A stretch of 64,000 bases of DNA from an uncultured Eubacteriales bacterium (GTDB lineage Bacteria; Bacillota; Clostridia; Oscillospirales; Acutalibacteraceae): positions 9,354 through 73,353 of the forward strand of contig CAKSCM010000010.1 in NCBI GenBank assembly GCA_934444365.1, given 5' to 3'. The notes under the pieces were generated by a model. The model was not told the DNA's origin. It saw nothing but the letters and a program-made list of their open reading frames with translations, and ran no database searches. Positions 8,028-16,885 of this stretch are shown piece after piece (the stretch's first letter is position 1; each line of letters opens with the position of its first letter). The position numbers and the translations under genes were made by a program.

Positions 8028-9401
8028 TTAAAATTCCATGGATTTTTCGATGTACTCTCTTAAAGCGTCGATCTTTATGCGTTCCTGCTGCATTGTATCG
8101 CGGTCTCTTACGGTAACGCAGCCGTCGTTCTCGCTGTCAAAATCGTATGTTATGCATATGGGAGTTCCTATTTCGTCCTGACGGCGGTAGCGTTTTCCGA
8201 TCGAACCGGCGTCATCGTAATCCACCATAAAATACTTTGAAAGCATGTTGCGGATTTCAAGCGCCTTATCGCCCAGCTTTTTGGAAAGCGGAAGCACGGC
8301 GGCCTTAAAGGGAGCGAGAGCCGGATGCAGTCTGAGCACCGTTCTGACATCGTTATCCCCTACGGCCTCCTCGTCGTAAGCGTCGCACAAAAACGCGAGG
8401 GTTACACGGTCGGCACCGAGCGAGGGCTCAACAACATAAGGAATGTATCTTTCTCCGGTCTCCTGATCGAAATAATCAAGACCCTTTCCACTCGCCTCCT
8501 GATGGCGGCCGAGATCGTAATTTGTACGGTCGGCAATGCCCCAAAGCTCGCCCCAGCCGAACGGGAAGAGGTATTCAATATCGGTAGTGGCCTTGGAATA
8601 AAAGCTTAACTCCTTTTTGTCATGATCGCGCATGCGGAGGTTTTCGTCCTTCATGCCGAGCTTCAAAAGGAAATCATGGCAATATCCGCGCCAGTATTCG
8701 AACCATTCGAGGTCGGTGTCGGGCTTGCAGAAAAATTCGCACTCCATCTGCTCGAATTCGCGCAGGCGGAAAAGGAAGTTACCCGGAGTTATTTCGTTTC
8801 TGAAGCTCTTACCTATCTGGCACACGCCGAAGGGAAGTTTTTTGCGTGTGGTACGCTGAACGTTCGCGAAGTTCACGAAGATGCCCTGAGCGGTCTCGGG
8901 ACGAAGATAAACCTCGTTTTTCGCGTCCTCGGTAACCCCCATAAAGGTCTTGAACATAAGATTGAATTTACGGATATCGGTAAAATTCGTACCGCCGCAT
9001 TCGGGGCAGGCGATGTTATGCTCCTTTATGTAGGCCGTCATCTCGTCGAAGTCCATTCCCTCGGCGCCGACTCCGGTATCCTCTATCAGCTTATCGGCAC
9101 GATGTCTCGTGTGGCAGTCGCGGCAATCCATAAGCGGATCGGAAAAGCCTCCGACGTGTCCGCTGGTGACCCAGGTCTGTGGATTCATAAGAATGGCCGA
9201 ATCAAGTCCTACATTGTAGGGGCTTTCCTGCACGAATTTCTTCCACCATGCGCGCTTGACGTTATTTTTGAACTCAACGCCCAAGGGACCGAAATCCCAG
9301 GCGTTGGCAAGACCGCCGTATATTTCCGATCCCGGAAATACAAAGCCTCTGTTTTTGGCAAGCGCCACTATGCTGTCCATGGTTTTTTCAGTTTGTTTCA
9401 T
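8028..9401 (-). CDS. glyS: Glycine--tRNA ligase, dimeric class II
   Basis: Charges tRNA-Gly with glycine in the cytoplasm. At 457 residues it is the single-chain alpha2 type (as in Gram-positives and eukaryotes), not the GlyQ/GlyS alpha2beta2 type. Visible signatures are the N-terminal SRGFVFPGSEIYGG-like segment, motif 2 GKSFRNEITPGNFLFRLREF, and motif 3 around EPSLGADRVTLAFL. A zinc-type insertion with CRDC and CPEC is present (about residues 92-140). It lies 102 bases after the ATP-grasp gene and 157 bases before ytvI, all co-directional. Two tRNA-Gly(GCC) genes are elsewhere in the window. Confidence 0.96.
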   Translation of the reverse strand: MKQTEKTMDSIVALAKNRGFVFPGSEIYGGLANAWDFGPLGVEFKNNVKRAWWKKFVQESPYNVGLDSAILMNPQTWVTSGHVGGFSDPLMDCRDCHTRHRADKLIEDTGVGAEGMDFDEMTAYIKEHNIACPECGGTNFTDIRKFNLMFKTFMGVTEDAKNEVYLRPETAQGIFVNFANVQRTTRKKLPFGVCQIGKSFRNEITPGNFLFRLREFEQMECEFFCKPDTDLEWFEYWRGYCHDFLLKLGMKDENLRMRDHDKKELSFYSKATTDIEYLFPFGWGELWGIADRTNYDLGRHQEASGKGLDYFDQETGERYIPYVVEPSLGADRVTLAFLCDAYDEEAVGDNDVRTVLRLHPALAPFKAAVLPLSKKLGDKALEIRNMLSKYFMVDYDDAGSIGKRYRRQDEIGTPICITYDFDSENDGCVTVRDRDTMQQERIKIDALREYIEKSMEF

Positions 9402-9503
9402 ATAAATATCCTCCGAAAGCTAAAGCTCCGCGCCCTGCTTCGCGCTTTTGCAACCCGTCCAAGACATGCGGAACGTTTTATGGTCTGTTTTATGGTCTTT
9501 ATT

Positions 9504-10514
9504 TTACAGTTCTTTAACTAAAGCCTTGTAATAAGGATAAAGCCCTATTTTATCCGGCGTATGCTCCGGCAATTGCCAGAAATCATATCCCGGGTAATCG
9601 TTACCCTCGATTATAACCGGTCCGTCGGGGGTAATGCAAACATCCCAGCCGACAAATTTAACCTCGGGCACCTCAAGCGCCGCTTTTTTTACAAGATCGA
9701 TCGCTTCCTTTACATACGGCACCTTAAAGCCGATGAGCTCCACCCCGGTGTAAGGGTGCTTATCGTAATTTATAAGAGCCGATGTATGGGCCACGCCGCA
9801 TATGCGACCGGTATCCTGATCTATAGGGCAGCAAAGTCCGGAATTCTCCATATTATCCACGAATTTGCCCTCGTTGCCCGATTTTGAAACGGCATAAGCG
9901 CAATGTGCGACCCCGTCGGTTACTATGGTAACAATTCTGAGTGCATTAATCGCAAGGGGATAAAGGCGATTTAAATCCTCATGCTGGGTAAGCAGTTGTT
10001 CCACCACCCCAAGCTTTTTGCTCTTTATATATTCGAGCATCTCGGCAGGGCTTGTAAAATCGGCCTTTTTAAGCCGCTCGATACCCTTTCCGCTCTCTCC
10101 GATATTGGGCTTTGCAAAGACAATGTCCTTACCATTTAAAAACTCGGCGAACTGCTCCTCGTTTACCTTTGCAACGTCTACAAATTCCCGCCCGAGATAA
10201 GCTTTAAACCGCTCGTTAAAAAGATTTTTCTGGTCAAAAAGCGGAGCATAAACCGGATCGTTCATCAAGGTTATAAGCTTTTTGTTGCGGATTCTCGTCA
10301 TATATGTGTTGCGCTGACGGGAATTCATATTGTAAAAGCCGAATATGAGATAGTCGTGATATCCGGCGCCGTACCTCAGCGTGCAAACAAGCATGTCAAA
10401 AAATATAAACACTCTGTTTTTGCCCGATTTTTCCGCCGTGCGCGAAATTACCTCATGCAGTCTTTTAAAGCTCGAACCGAACACCACGCGACATATATAC
10501 TTCAGTTTCTTCAA
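9504..10514 (-). CDS. Sugar-transfer-associated ATP-grasp protein
   Basis: A 336-residue cytoplasmic protein resembling the ATPgrasp_ST family. It has an N-terminal helical part, then the ATP-grasp core FAKPNIGESGKGIERL (about residue 135) and VVEQLLTQHEDLNRLYP. The distal metal/ATP site has VGWDVCITPDGPVIIEGN (about 292-309). The start is a TTG (10514), with GGGAGG nine bases upstream. It begins 34 bases after the stop of the aminotransferase gene, so the two are likely co-transcribed. The family ligates a carboxylate to an acceptor; the acceptor here is unknown. A product of the upstream 2,4-diaminobutyrate aminotransferase-like enzyme is an attractive but unproven candidate. Confidence 0.8.
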   Translation of the reverse strand: MKKLKYICRVVFGSSFKRLHEVISRTAEKSGKNRVFIFFDMLVCTLRYGAGYHDYLIFGFYNMNSRQRNTYMTRIRNKKLITLMNDPVYAPLFDQKNLFNERFKAYLGREFVDVAKVNEEQFAEFLNGKDIVFAKPNIGESGKGIERLKKADFTSPAEMLEYIKSKKLGVVEQLLTQHEDLNRLYPLAINALRIVTIVTDGVAHCAYAVSKSGNEGKFVDNMENSGLCCPIDQDTGRICGVAHTSALINYDKHPYTGVELIGFKVPYVKEAIDLVKKAALEVPEVKFVGWDVCITPDGPVIIEGNDYPGYDFWQLPEHTPDKIGLYPYYKALVKEL

Positions 10515-10548
10515 GCAAAAACGCCTCCCGTAAATTAAAAATGACGGT

Positions 10549-11811
10549 TTAAAGATTCTCTGTTTCTTTTACTATGGCGTTTTTCAGCCTTCTGAGGCCT
10601 TCGATAAGCAGCTCGTCCTCAATGACAAGCGGCGGCATTATCTTCATAACCGAATTGTCTCTGCCGACACGCTCGATAACCAGCCCGTTATCGAAGGCGC
10701 TGTGCATGACCTTGCGCGAAAAGCTGTCTCCGCCGAGCCCTGACAAATCAACGCCCCATACAAGACCGATTCCGCGGCTCGATATTCTGCTGTCGATGGT
10801 TTCTATTTCTTCCTTCATAAAACGGGATACTATTCCCTGCTTATGCTCGACCTGGGCCGGAATGTCCTCTTTTACAAATACCTCAAGCGCCTTTCTCGCC
10901 GCAACGAGAGAGAGCTGATTGCTCCTGAAGGTGCCGGTGTGTTCGCCGGGCGACCACTTGTCAAGCTCGGGACTAATAAGCACCAATGAAAGCGGCAGTC
11001 CGTATCCGCCTATCGACTTTGAAACGGTTACCATGTCGGGCTTTATTCCGGCCCTTTCAAAGCTGAAAAAATTGCCCGAACGTCCGCATCCGACCTGTAT
11101 GTCGTCGACAATAAGCAGAATGTCGTTTTCGTCGCAGAACTCGCAGAGCCCCTTTAAAAATTCAATGCTCATGACGTTTATTCCGCCGTCGGCCTGCACC
11201 GTTTCAAGCACAAAGGCAGCCGGCTTTTCCACTCCGGAATGGTCGTCGTCAAGGAGCGTCCGTGCGTACCTTAAGGTGTCAAATCCGCCCATCATGTACG
11301 GAGCCGGCAAATGGGTCACATTCGAAAGCTCGACCCCGGCGCCGCCGCGGGAGGCCTCGTCGCAGGTAAGGGCGAGCGAACCGAGTGTCATACCGTGAAA
11401 AGCACCCATCAGTGCGAAGATATTGCTTCTGCCCTTTACCTTGCGGGCAAGCTTTAATGCCGCTTCCACCGCATTTGTTCCCGTGGGACCGGGGAACTGT
11501 ATCTTGTAATCGAGTCCTCTTGCAGACAGAATATTGTCCTCAAAATACTTGATAAAATCGGCCTTTACCGGGGTGTACATATCAAGCGCATGAATGATCC
11601 CGTCGCTGTTTAAATACTCAATAAGCGCCGATTTTATCTCGTCGTTATTATGCCCGTAGTTAACCGCTCCGGCGCCGCTGAAAAAGTCGATATACTCCTT
11701 GCCCTCGGTATCGGTAAGAACCGAGCCCTTCGCCTTTTTAAAAACGGTGGGAAAGCTTCTGCAATAGGACCTTACCTCAGACTCATATTTCTCAAAAATA
11801 TCACTGTTCAT
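10549..11811 (-). CDS. ectB: Class III aminotransferase, diaminobutyrate--2-oxoglutarate type
   Basis: A 420-residue PLP enzyme resembling EctB/Dat, which makes L-2,4-diaminobutyrate from aspartate semialdehyde and glutamate. Signatures are GPTGTNAVEAALK (108-120), FHG at 138-140, the cofactor Asp in VDDIQVGCGRSG (235-246) and the Schiff-base lysine K265 in VSKSIGGYG. The start overlaps the end of the clpE-like gene by 11 bases, so translation is probably coupled. The ATP-grasp gene follows 34 bases later. EctA and EctC are absent, so ectoine synthesis is not indicated. The diaminobutyrate may serve a peptide, polymer or cell-wall modification. Other class III aminotransferases are the alternative. 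Confidence 0.85.
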   Translation of the reverse strand: MNSDIFEKYESEVRSYCRSFPTVFKKAKGSVLTDTEGKEYIDFFSGAGAVNYGHNNDEIKSALIEYLNSDGIIHALDMYTPVKADFIKYFEDNILSARGLDYKIQFPGPTGTNAVEAALKLARKVKGRSNIFALMGAFHGMTLGSLALTCDEASRGGAGVELSNVTHLPAPYMMGGFDTLRYARTLLDDDHSGVEKPAAFVLETVQADGGINVMSIEFLKGLCEFCDENDILLIVDDIQVGCGRSGNFFSFERAGIKPDMVTVSKSIGGYGLPLSLVLISPELDKWSPGEHTGTFRSNQLSLVAARKALEVFVKEDIPAQVEHKQGIVSRFMKEEIETIDSRISSRGIGLVWGVDLSGLGGDSFSRKVMHSAFDNGLVIERVGRDNSVMKIMPPLVIEDELLIEGLRRLKNAIVKETENL

Positions 11812-14155
11812 AGGTTATTTCCCCATCCTTTGTAAGGAAAAATTTTGTCGGTGCATCGTCGCACCTTTCGACCATTATTTCGGCAATGCGGTCTTCCACC
11901 TTACGTCTTATAACGTTCCTGAGATCTCTCGCTCCGCGCTCTTTTCCGTAAGCCTCGTCGGCAATAGGCAAAAGCCCGTCATTGTCCCACTCAAAATCTA
12001 TTGTACGCTCGGCAAGCGAACCTTTAAGTTCCCCGAGCATTAAAGCGGCTATCTTTACAAAATCGTCGCGTGTAAGCGGATTAAAGCAAACCACCTCATC
12101 CACACGGCCTATAAACTCCGGACGTAAAAACTCTCTGAGCGCCTTCATCGTTCGCTCGCTCGAGGCCGTTTTCTCGTCCTTACCGAATCCGAGCAAAGCG
12201 GTTTTGTTCTCGCTTCCGGCATTGGTGGTCATGACTATTATGGTGTTTTCGAAGTTGACCGTCCTGCCGTGCGCGTCGGTTATTCTTCCGTCATCCAGTA
12301 TCTGCAAAAGCACGTTCATAACATCGGGATGCGCCTTTTCTATTTCGTCAAAAAGCAGTACCGAATAGGGCTTTCTCCTGACCTTTTCGGTCAGCTGACC
12401 GGCCTCGTCATACCCGACGTAGCCCGGCGGAGAACCTATTATACGGGAAACCGAATGTTTCTCCATAAACTCCGACATATCAAGCCTTATAAGGGTCTCG
12501 GGCGTGTCGAAAAGCTCGGCCGCCAGCACCTTTACCATTTCGGTTTTTCCCACTCCGGTGGGTCCGGCAAATATAAAGGAAGCAGGCCTTCTCCCCGGGC
12601 TTATGTGAACACGGGAGCGCCTTACGGCGTTTGATACAAGCTTTATCGCCTCGTCCTGACCTATTATCTTTTCTCCGAGCCGCTCTTCCAGTCCGGCAAG
12701 CCTTTGCAGATCGCTCTGTCTCACCTTGGCGGCCGGAATACCGGTCCACAGCTCTATGACCCTCGCAAGATCGTCCTCGGTAACGCTGACCGACGACGCA
12801 TCCTTTTTGTATCCGTCATACTCGCTTTTAAGCCTTGCGAGCTCGGCCTTCATATTGGCTATTTTCTCATAATCGGGAGCTCCGGATTCATCGGACGATT
12901 CGCCCTCTATCGTTTCGAGTTCCTCGTTCATCTCGTCGATCTTTCTGCCGCTTATTATCATCCGGTCGGCCGCCTTGTTGCGAAGGGCAGCGCTGGCGCA
13001 CGCCTCATCTATTAAATCTATCGCCTTATCGGGCAAAAACCGGTCGGTTATATATCTTTCGGAAAGTCTGACGGCGCGCGAAATAAGGGCGTCCGGCAAA
13101 ACTATATTGTGGAATTTCTCGTAATACTCCTTGATTCCCGTGAGAATCTTTATAGTATTCTCGATGCTCGGCTCCTCCACCGTGACCGGCTGAAAACGCC
13201 TTTCGAGCGCGGCGTCCTTTTCAATATGCTTGCGATACTCGTTAAAGGTGGTGGCGCCTATTACCTGTATTTCTCCCCTTGAAAGGGCCGGCTTTAGAAT
13301 ATTTGCGGCGTTCATCGAGCCTTCCGCATCTCCCGTTCCGACAAGGGTATGCACTTCGTCTATAAAAAGAATTATATTTCCGTTCGACTTAACCTCGTCG
13401 ATAAGTCCCTTTATACGGCTTTCAAACTGGCCTCTGAACTGGGTTCCGGCCACAAGCGCCGTCATATCAAGCAGAAAAATCTCCTTATCAAGCAGCTTTG
13501 CCGGCACATCTCCCTCGGCAATTTTCTGAGCCAGTCCCTCTGCAATGGCAGTTTTTCCGACGCCCGGTTCGCCTATTAAGCAGGGATTATTTTTTTGTCT
13601 TCTTAATAATATCTGTATTACCCGGTAAAGCTCCCTGTCGCGGCCGATAATGCGGTCGGTCTCGCCGTTTTTCGCCTTGGCGGTAAGGTTTGTACAGTAA
13701 GCGGACAAAAACTTGCGCTTTTTCTCTTTACTTTTTTTCTTATCCTTCTTGCCGGTTTTTTCATCGATTCCTAAAGTACCGTTTCCGGCATTTTCTCCGC
13801 CCTCGGCGACCGAGTTTTGAGCGCTTTCGCCTCCGCCGAAAAGATTTTTCAGAAACGGCGGCATAAAAGCGGCGCCGCCCGGCATAAATCCGTCGGGAGA
13901 ATCGCCGTCGCCGTCTTCCGTCCCCTCGGGCAAGTCATCTCCGCCCATTCCGAACATATTCATCATTTCGCCCGTCATGTTCTCAAGATCGTCATCCGAT
14001 ATATTCATCTGATCAAGCATATCGGAAATTGGTTTGATCTTAAGCTCGCGGGCGCATTTTAAACAAAGTCCCTCGGGAGTGCTTTTATCCCCTTCAATCC
14101 TGGTTATAAACACCACGGCCGGACGTTTTTTACACCTTGAACAAAGCTGAGCCAT
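11801..14155 (-). CDS. clpE: Clp ATPase of the ClpE/ClpC group with N-terminal zinc finger
   Basis: A 784-residue AAA+ unfoldase that feeds ClpP or refolds proteins. The N-terminus has a four-cysteine zinc finger (C5, C8, C31, C34) in place of the double Clp-N repeat of ClpC, the ClpE layout. A low-complexity acidic and Gly-rich linker follows. NBD1 has GEPGVGKTAIAEGLA and ILFIDEVHTLVG; NBD2 has GPTGVGKTEMVKVLAAELF and LLFDEIEKAHPDVMN. A coiled-coil stretch (SRKIDEMNEEL...ARLKSEYDG) separates them. AGGAGAAGG precedes the ATG. It follows pgsA by 80 bases and overlaps ectB. No ClpP or CtsR gene is nearby. ClpC is the alternative name. Confidence 0.9.
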   Translation of the reverse strand: MAQLCSRCKKRPAVVFITRIEGDKSTPEGLCLKCARELKIKPISDMLDQMNISDDDLENMTGEMMNMFGMGGDDLPEGTEDGDGDSPDGFMPGGAAFMPPFLKNLFGGGESAQNSVAEGGENAGNGTLGIDEKTGKKDKKKSKEKKRKFLSAYCTNLTAKAKNGETDRIIGRDRELYRVIQILLRRQKNNPCLIGEPGVGKTAIAEGLAQKIAEGDVPAKLLDKEIFLLDMTALVAGTQFRGQFESRIKGLIDEVKSNGNIILFIDEVHTLVGTGDAEGSMNAANILKPALSRGEIQVIGATTFNEYRKHIEKDAALERRFQPVTVEEPSIENTIKILTGIKEYYEKFHNIVLPDALISRAVRLSERYITDRFLPDKAIDLIDEACASAALRNKAADRMIISGRKIDEMNEELETIEGESSDESGAPDYEKIANMKAELARLKSEYDGYKKDASSVSVTEDDLARVIELWTGIPAAKVRQSDLQRLAGLEERLGEKIIGQDEAIKLVSNAVRRSRVHISPGRRPASFIFAGPTGVGKTEMVKVLAAELFDTPETLIRLDMSEFMEKHSVSRIIGSPPGYVGYDEAGQLTEKVRRKPYSVLLFDEIEKAHPDVMNVLLQILDDGRITDAHGRTVNFENTIIVMTTNAGSENKTALLGFGKDEKTASSERTMKALREFLRPEFIGRVDEVVCFNPLTRDDFVKIAALMLGELKGSLAERTIDFEWDNDGLLPIADEAYGKERGARDLRNVIRRKVEDRIAEIMVERCDDAPTKFFLTKDGEITYEQ

Positions 14156-14235
14156 TAATCCTTCTCCTTAAAAATACGGATCGTCGTAATTTAATCTTTT
14201 GAAGCCTGTAATTTATGCTTCGGATTTTATTGTCA

Positions 14236-14883
14236 TTATCTTGCCTGTCCTGCCCTTTCATCGGCCGGAGCATCGCTTTTTTCATCCTCAAAGCTTTCGC
14301 TTTCAATGTTGTATTTACCGCTTAAAATCCCGTAGAATATCGGTATATACTGCATAAGAGCCAGTATCATGCAAAGAGCGGCGGCAACAGCCAGCACCCA
14401 CAGAATAACCGGCGGCACCGCAACGCCCGCACCGATTTCCGATATAACATCCGAAAAAATTATAAGAGCCATTACAACATACAAAAGGAAGGTTGCAACC
14501 TTGCCCCATATTTTCGATTCGGACGGGCGCGTGCCCTTTTTAAGCAGAATATATGCGCCGGTAAGCATAAGCCCTTCTTTTACGATAAGTATACCGAGCA
14601 GCAGCCACATCTGACTGTGTCGTATGGTAAGACATATAACCACCGCCAGCACGGTAAGCTTATCGGCAAGAGGATCAAGCAGCTTGCCGAGCGAGGATAT
14701 CTGATTGAATTTACGGGCTATGGTGCCGTCGAGAGTATCGGTTATTCCCGACACCGCAAGCAGCACAAGCGCCGCTATAAAATACCCCTTAATGTAAGTA
14801 ATTATTATGGCCGGTATCATAATAAGCCTCAAAAGTGACAGCAAATTCGGTACGGTCATATTTGATCTCAGTTTTTCGTTCAT
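14236..14883 (-). CDS. pgsA: CDP-diacylglycerol--glycerol-3-phosphate 3-phosphatidyltransferase
   Basis: An integral membrane enzyme making phosphatidylglycerol phosphate. The CDP-alcohol phosphotransferase signature D-G-x2-A-R-x8-G-x3-D-x3-D is complete (D52, G53, A56, R57, G66, D70, D74). At 215 residues with several hydrophobic segments it has the expected size plus a charged C-terminal tail (about residues 190-215). It begins 18 bases after the cvpA stop, in the same direction. Assignment to PgsA rather than another family member rests on the N-terminal VPNLLSLLRL segment and overall similarity. Confidence 0.9.
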   Translation of the reverse strand: MNEKLRSNMTVPNLLSLLRLIMIPAIIITYIKGYFIAALVLLAVSGITDTLDGTIARKFNQISSLGKLLDPLADKLTVLAVVICLTIRHSQMWLLLGILIVKEGLMLTGAYILLKKGTRPSESKIWGKVATFLLYVVMALIIFSDVISEIGAGVAVPPVILWVLAVAAALCMILALMQYIPIFYGILSGKYNIESESFEDEKSDAPADERAGQAR

Positions 14884-14901
14884 AAGTCAACTCCACATTT
14901 T

Positions 14902-15588
14902 TCAGCCGAGCAAATCAAAAATAAATCGGACAAATACGGTACTGCCTACGGCCTCGCCCGTAACGCCGCCTATACCGCCGGTCAAAACGAGCACAATATA
15001 TATAATCGCCGCTGCGGCGGCAGCCCATAAGGCGCCCTTCAGCAGTCCCAAAACCCCGCCGAGCAGCGCATTAAGCGAGCCTATAACGGCAATTTTATTG
15101 AATACCTTTGAAAGCGGCTTTAAAACCAGCTTTAAAACAAAGCAAAGCAAAATAAACAGCAAAAGCAGCAAAACCGCCCTCATAATGGTAACGGCGGCCG
15201 GCCTTACGGCCTTTTCCATCACAAAATCGGTTACACCCTCGGCAGCGGTACCGGCCGGAATACTCTGCTTTACAATTTCGGGTGTTACACCGGCGGCCGC
15301 CGCGAAGGCCGAGACGGTCGCATTCCGACCGAAAATGCCGTCAACCGCCGCCTCCGCCGTGTTTTCGGAGTATTCGGTTACCGTTTGGCTTACGGCACGG
15401 CGTATCGGTTTCTCGGCAAAGGTCTCATAGCAAACCTCCGACAGCGTTCCCGAAAGTGAAAACGCAACAACGAAGGCGATAAAAACGCTCAAAAAGCTAA
15501 GCAGCATATAAACGAATCCCCGTTTTATGCCGACTATAACACCGGAAACCACCACAGCAATAAGTATTATATCCAGTATCCAGGACAT
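14902..15588 (-). CDS. CvpA family membrane protein
   Basis: A 228-residue protein with the CvpA/colicin-V-production family opening (MSWILDIILIAVVVSGVIVG). Hydrophobic segments lie near 5-50, 120-150 and 165-215. The family is widespread in Firmicutes; its function is unclear (linked to envelope homeostasis in other bacteria). GGAGG precedes the ATG. It is the first gene of the minus-strand series running to ytvI and has its own promoter, divergent from the DUF1292 gene. Confidence 0.82.
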   Translation of the reverse strand: MSWILDIILIAVVVSGVIVGIKRGFVYMLLSFLSVFIAFVVAFSLSGTLSEVCYETFAEKPIRRAVSQTVTEYSENTAEAAVDGIFGRNATVSAFAAAAGVTPEIVKQSIPAGTAAEGVTDFVMEKAVRPAAVTIMRAVLLLLLFILLCFVLKLVLKPLSKVFNKIAVIGSLNALLGGVLGLLKGALWAAAAAAIIYIVLVLTGGIGGVTGEAVGSTVFVRFIFDLLG

Positions 15589-15683
15589 TTCGGTTCCTCC
15601 TGCAATAAAAAATGTTTTTCACCGGCGAAATTCTTTACAGCAAAAATCCGCCTTGCCAAAAGGTGTTTTTGCAAGGTCATATC

Positions 15684-15712
15684 ATTATACCACCAAATAA
15701 CAGCCATTTCAA
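15684..15712 (-). promoter_or_regulatory. cvpA promoter
   Basis: TTGAAA (15712-15707) and TATAAT (15689-15684) on the minus strand are 17 bases apart, about 95 bases before the cvpA start. The leader contains a CCTTGC/GCAAGG hairpin. Confidence 0.65.
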
Positions 15713-15795
15713 GAAAAAAACGGGATAATATACAAATACTCAATTGTAATTGTAAACGCATTGTAACCGTCCGGCCGTATTACGGCAGGTAACAC

Positions 15796-15825
15796 TTGAC
15801 ACGGACACCGTTTTAACTGTAGAAT
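15796..15825 (+). promoter_or_regulatory. Promoter of DUF1292-engB-lysA
   Basis: TTGACA (15796-15801) and TAGAAT (15820-15825) are 18 bases apart. The leader holds a small ATGGGA/TCCCAT hairpin (about 15855-15874) before the DUF1292 start. Confidence 0.6.
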
Positions 15826-15911
15826 GTAGTGTAAATACTTAATGCGCCTTACGCGATGGGAAGGGCCTGTCCCATAACGTGTACGGCGAAAAAATTAAAG
15901 AGGTAAATAAA

Positions 15912-16205
15912 ATGGATGAAAATTACACTCCCGATATACTGACTCTAAGCGACGACGAGGGCAACGAATACACCGTAGAGGTTCTCGACGAATACGAGGA
16001 AAATTCGGTAAGATACCTTGCTCTCTCCCCGGTTTACGACGACCCGGCCGACAACCTTAATGACTCGGGCGAGCTTGTAATAGTTAAGGAGATCACCGAA
16101 GGCGGCGAGGCTTATTTTGAAGAAATATGCGACGAAGAGGAATTCGACCATATAGCCTCGATATTCACAACCAAATTAAACGAAATATTTGATATTGAGC
16201 AGTAG
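15912..16205 (+). CDS. DUF1292 family protein
   Basis: A small, very acidic protein of 97 residues matching DUF1292 (YrzB-like), starting with DILTLSDDEGNEYTVEVL and rich in Glu and Asp throughout. Its function is unknown. The ATG at 15912 has AAGAGG eight bases upstream; a frame open from 15879 has no ribosome site. It stands 66 bases before engB, in the same direction, and is the first gene after the divergent promoter. Confidence 0.85.
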   Translation: MDENYTPDILTLSDDEGNEYTVEVLDEYEENSVRYLALSPVYDDPADNLNDSGELVIVKEITEGGEAYFEEICDEEEFDHIASIFTTKLNEIFDIEQ

Positions 16206-16271
16206 CGGTAATTGAATATCTGATAGTATCATTCAACTTTTAATCACTTTTACAGCAACGGACGGTATTTT

Positions 16272-16883
16272 ATGAAATTTATCAATGCACAGTTTACGGC
16301 CGCTTACGGCACCGCCGGACAGCTGCCCGATTCGGACATACCCGAAATAGTTTTTTCCGGACGGTCAAACGTCGGCAAATCCTCCCTGCTTAACAAGCTT
16401 TTAAACCGTAAAAGCCTTGCAAGGGTCAGCTCGACTCCCGGAAAAACCATCACCATAAATTTTTACCGGGTGGACGACTGTTTTTTTGTCGATCTGCCGG
16501 GCTACGGCTTTGCCCGGCGCTCACATGACGAGCTTGTGCGGTTTTCCGGACTTATGGAGGGTTACTTCAACATGGGCCGCCGCATTGCCGCGGTGGTACA
16601 GCTTGTTGACATGCGCCGGCTGCCGACCGAGGACGACATGATGATGATACGGTTTATGACCGAAAAAAAGCTTCCCTTTATAATAGTGCTTACAAAATCC
16701 GATAAATTAAATCGTACCGAATATAAAAACATTCTCGAACAGACCAAAAAACAGCTCGAATTTTTGGGTGACGGTGTACCGATAATTCCATTTTCGGCCA
16801 CAAAAAACGAGGGGATCGAGCCCCTTAAAGCGAGCATCGAAAAGGCTGTAAACGATCTTCGAAATAAACAGGAGCAAGAGTAA
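16272..16883 (+). CDS. engB: Ribosome biogenesis GTPase EngB/YsxC
   Basis: A 203-residue GTP-binding protein needed for late 50S assembly. The P-loop GRSNVGKS occupies residues 30-37, G3 is DLPGYGFA (about 76-83) and G4 is TKSDKL (about 142). The size and the single G domain match EngB. It ends two bases before lysA begins, so the two are likely co-transcribed. Confidence 0.95.
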   Translation: MKFINAQFTAAYGTAGQLPDSDIPEIVFSGRSNVGKSSLLNKLLNRKSLARVSSTPGKTITINFYRVDDCFFVDLPGYGFARRSHDELVRFSGLMEGYFNMGRRIAAVVQLVDMRRLPTEDDMMMIRFMTEKKLPFIIVLTKSDKLNRTEYKNILEQTKKQLEFLGDGVPIIPFSATKNEGIEPLKASIEKAVNDLRNKQEQE

Positions 16884-16885
16884 TT

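Noticed and set aside
8622..9521. 299-residue plus-strand frame antisense to glyS
   Set aside because: glyS is certain on the minus strand. Long antisense frames here come from the genome's codon bias.
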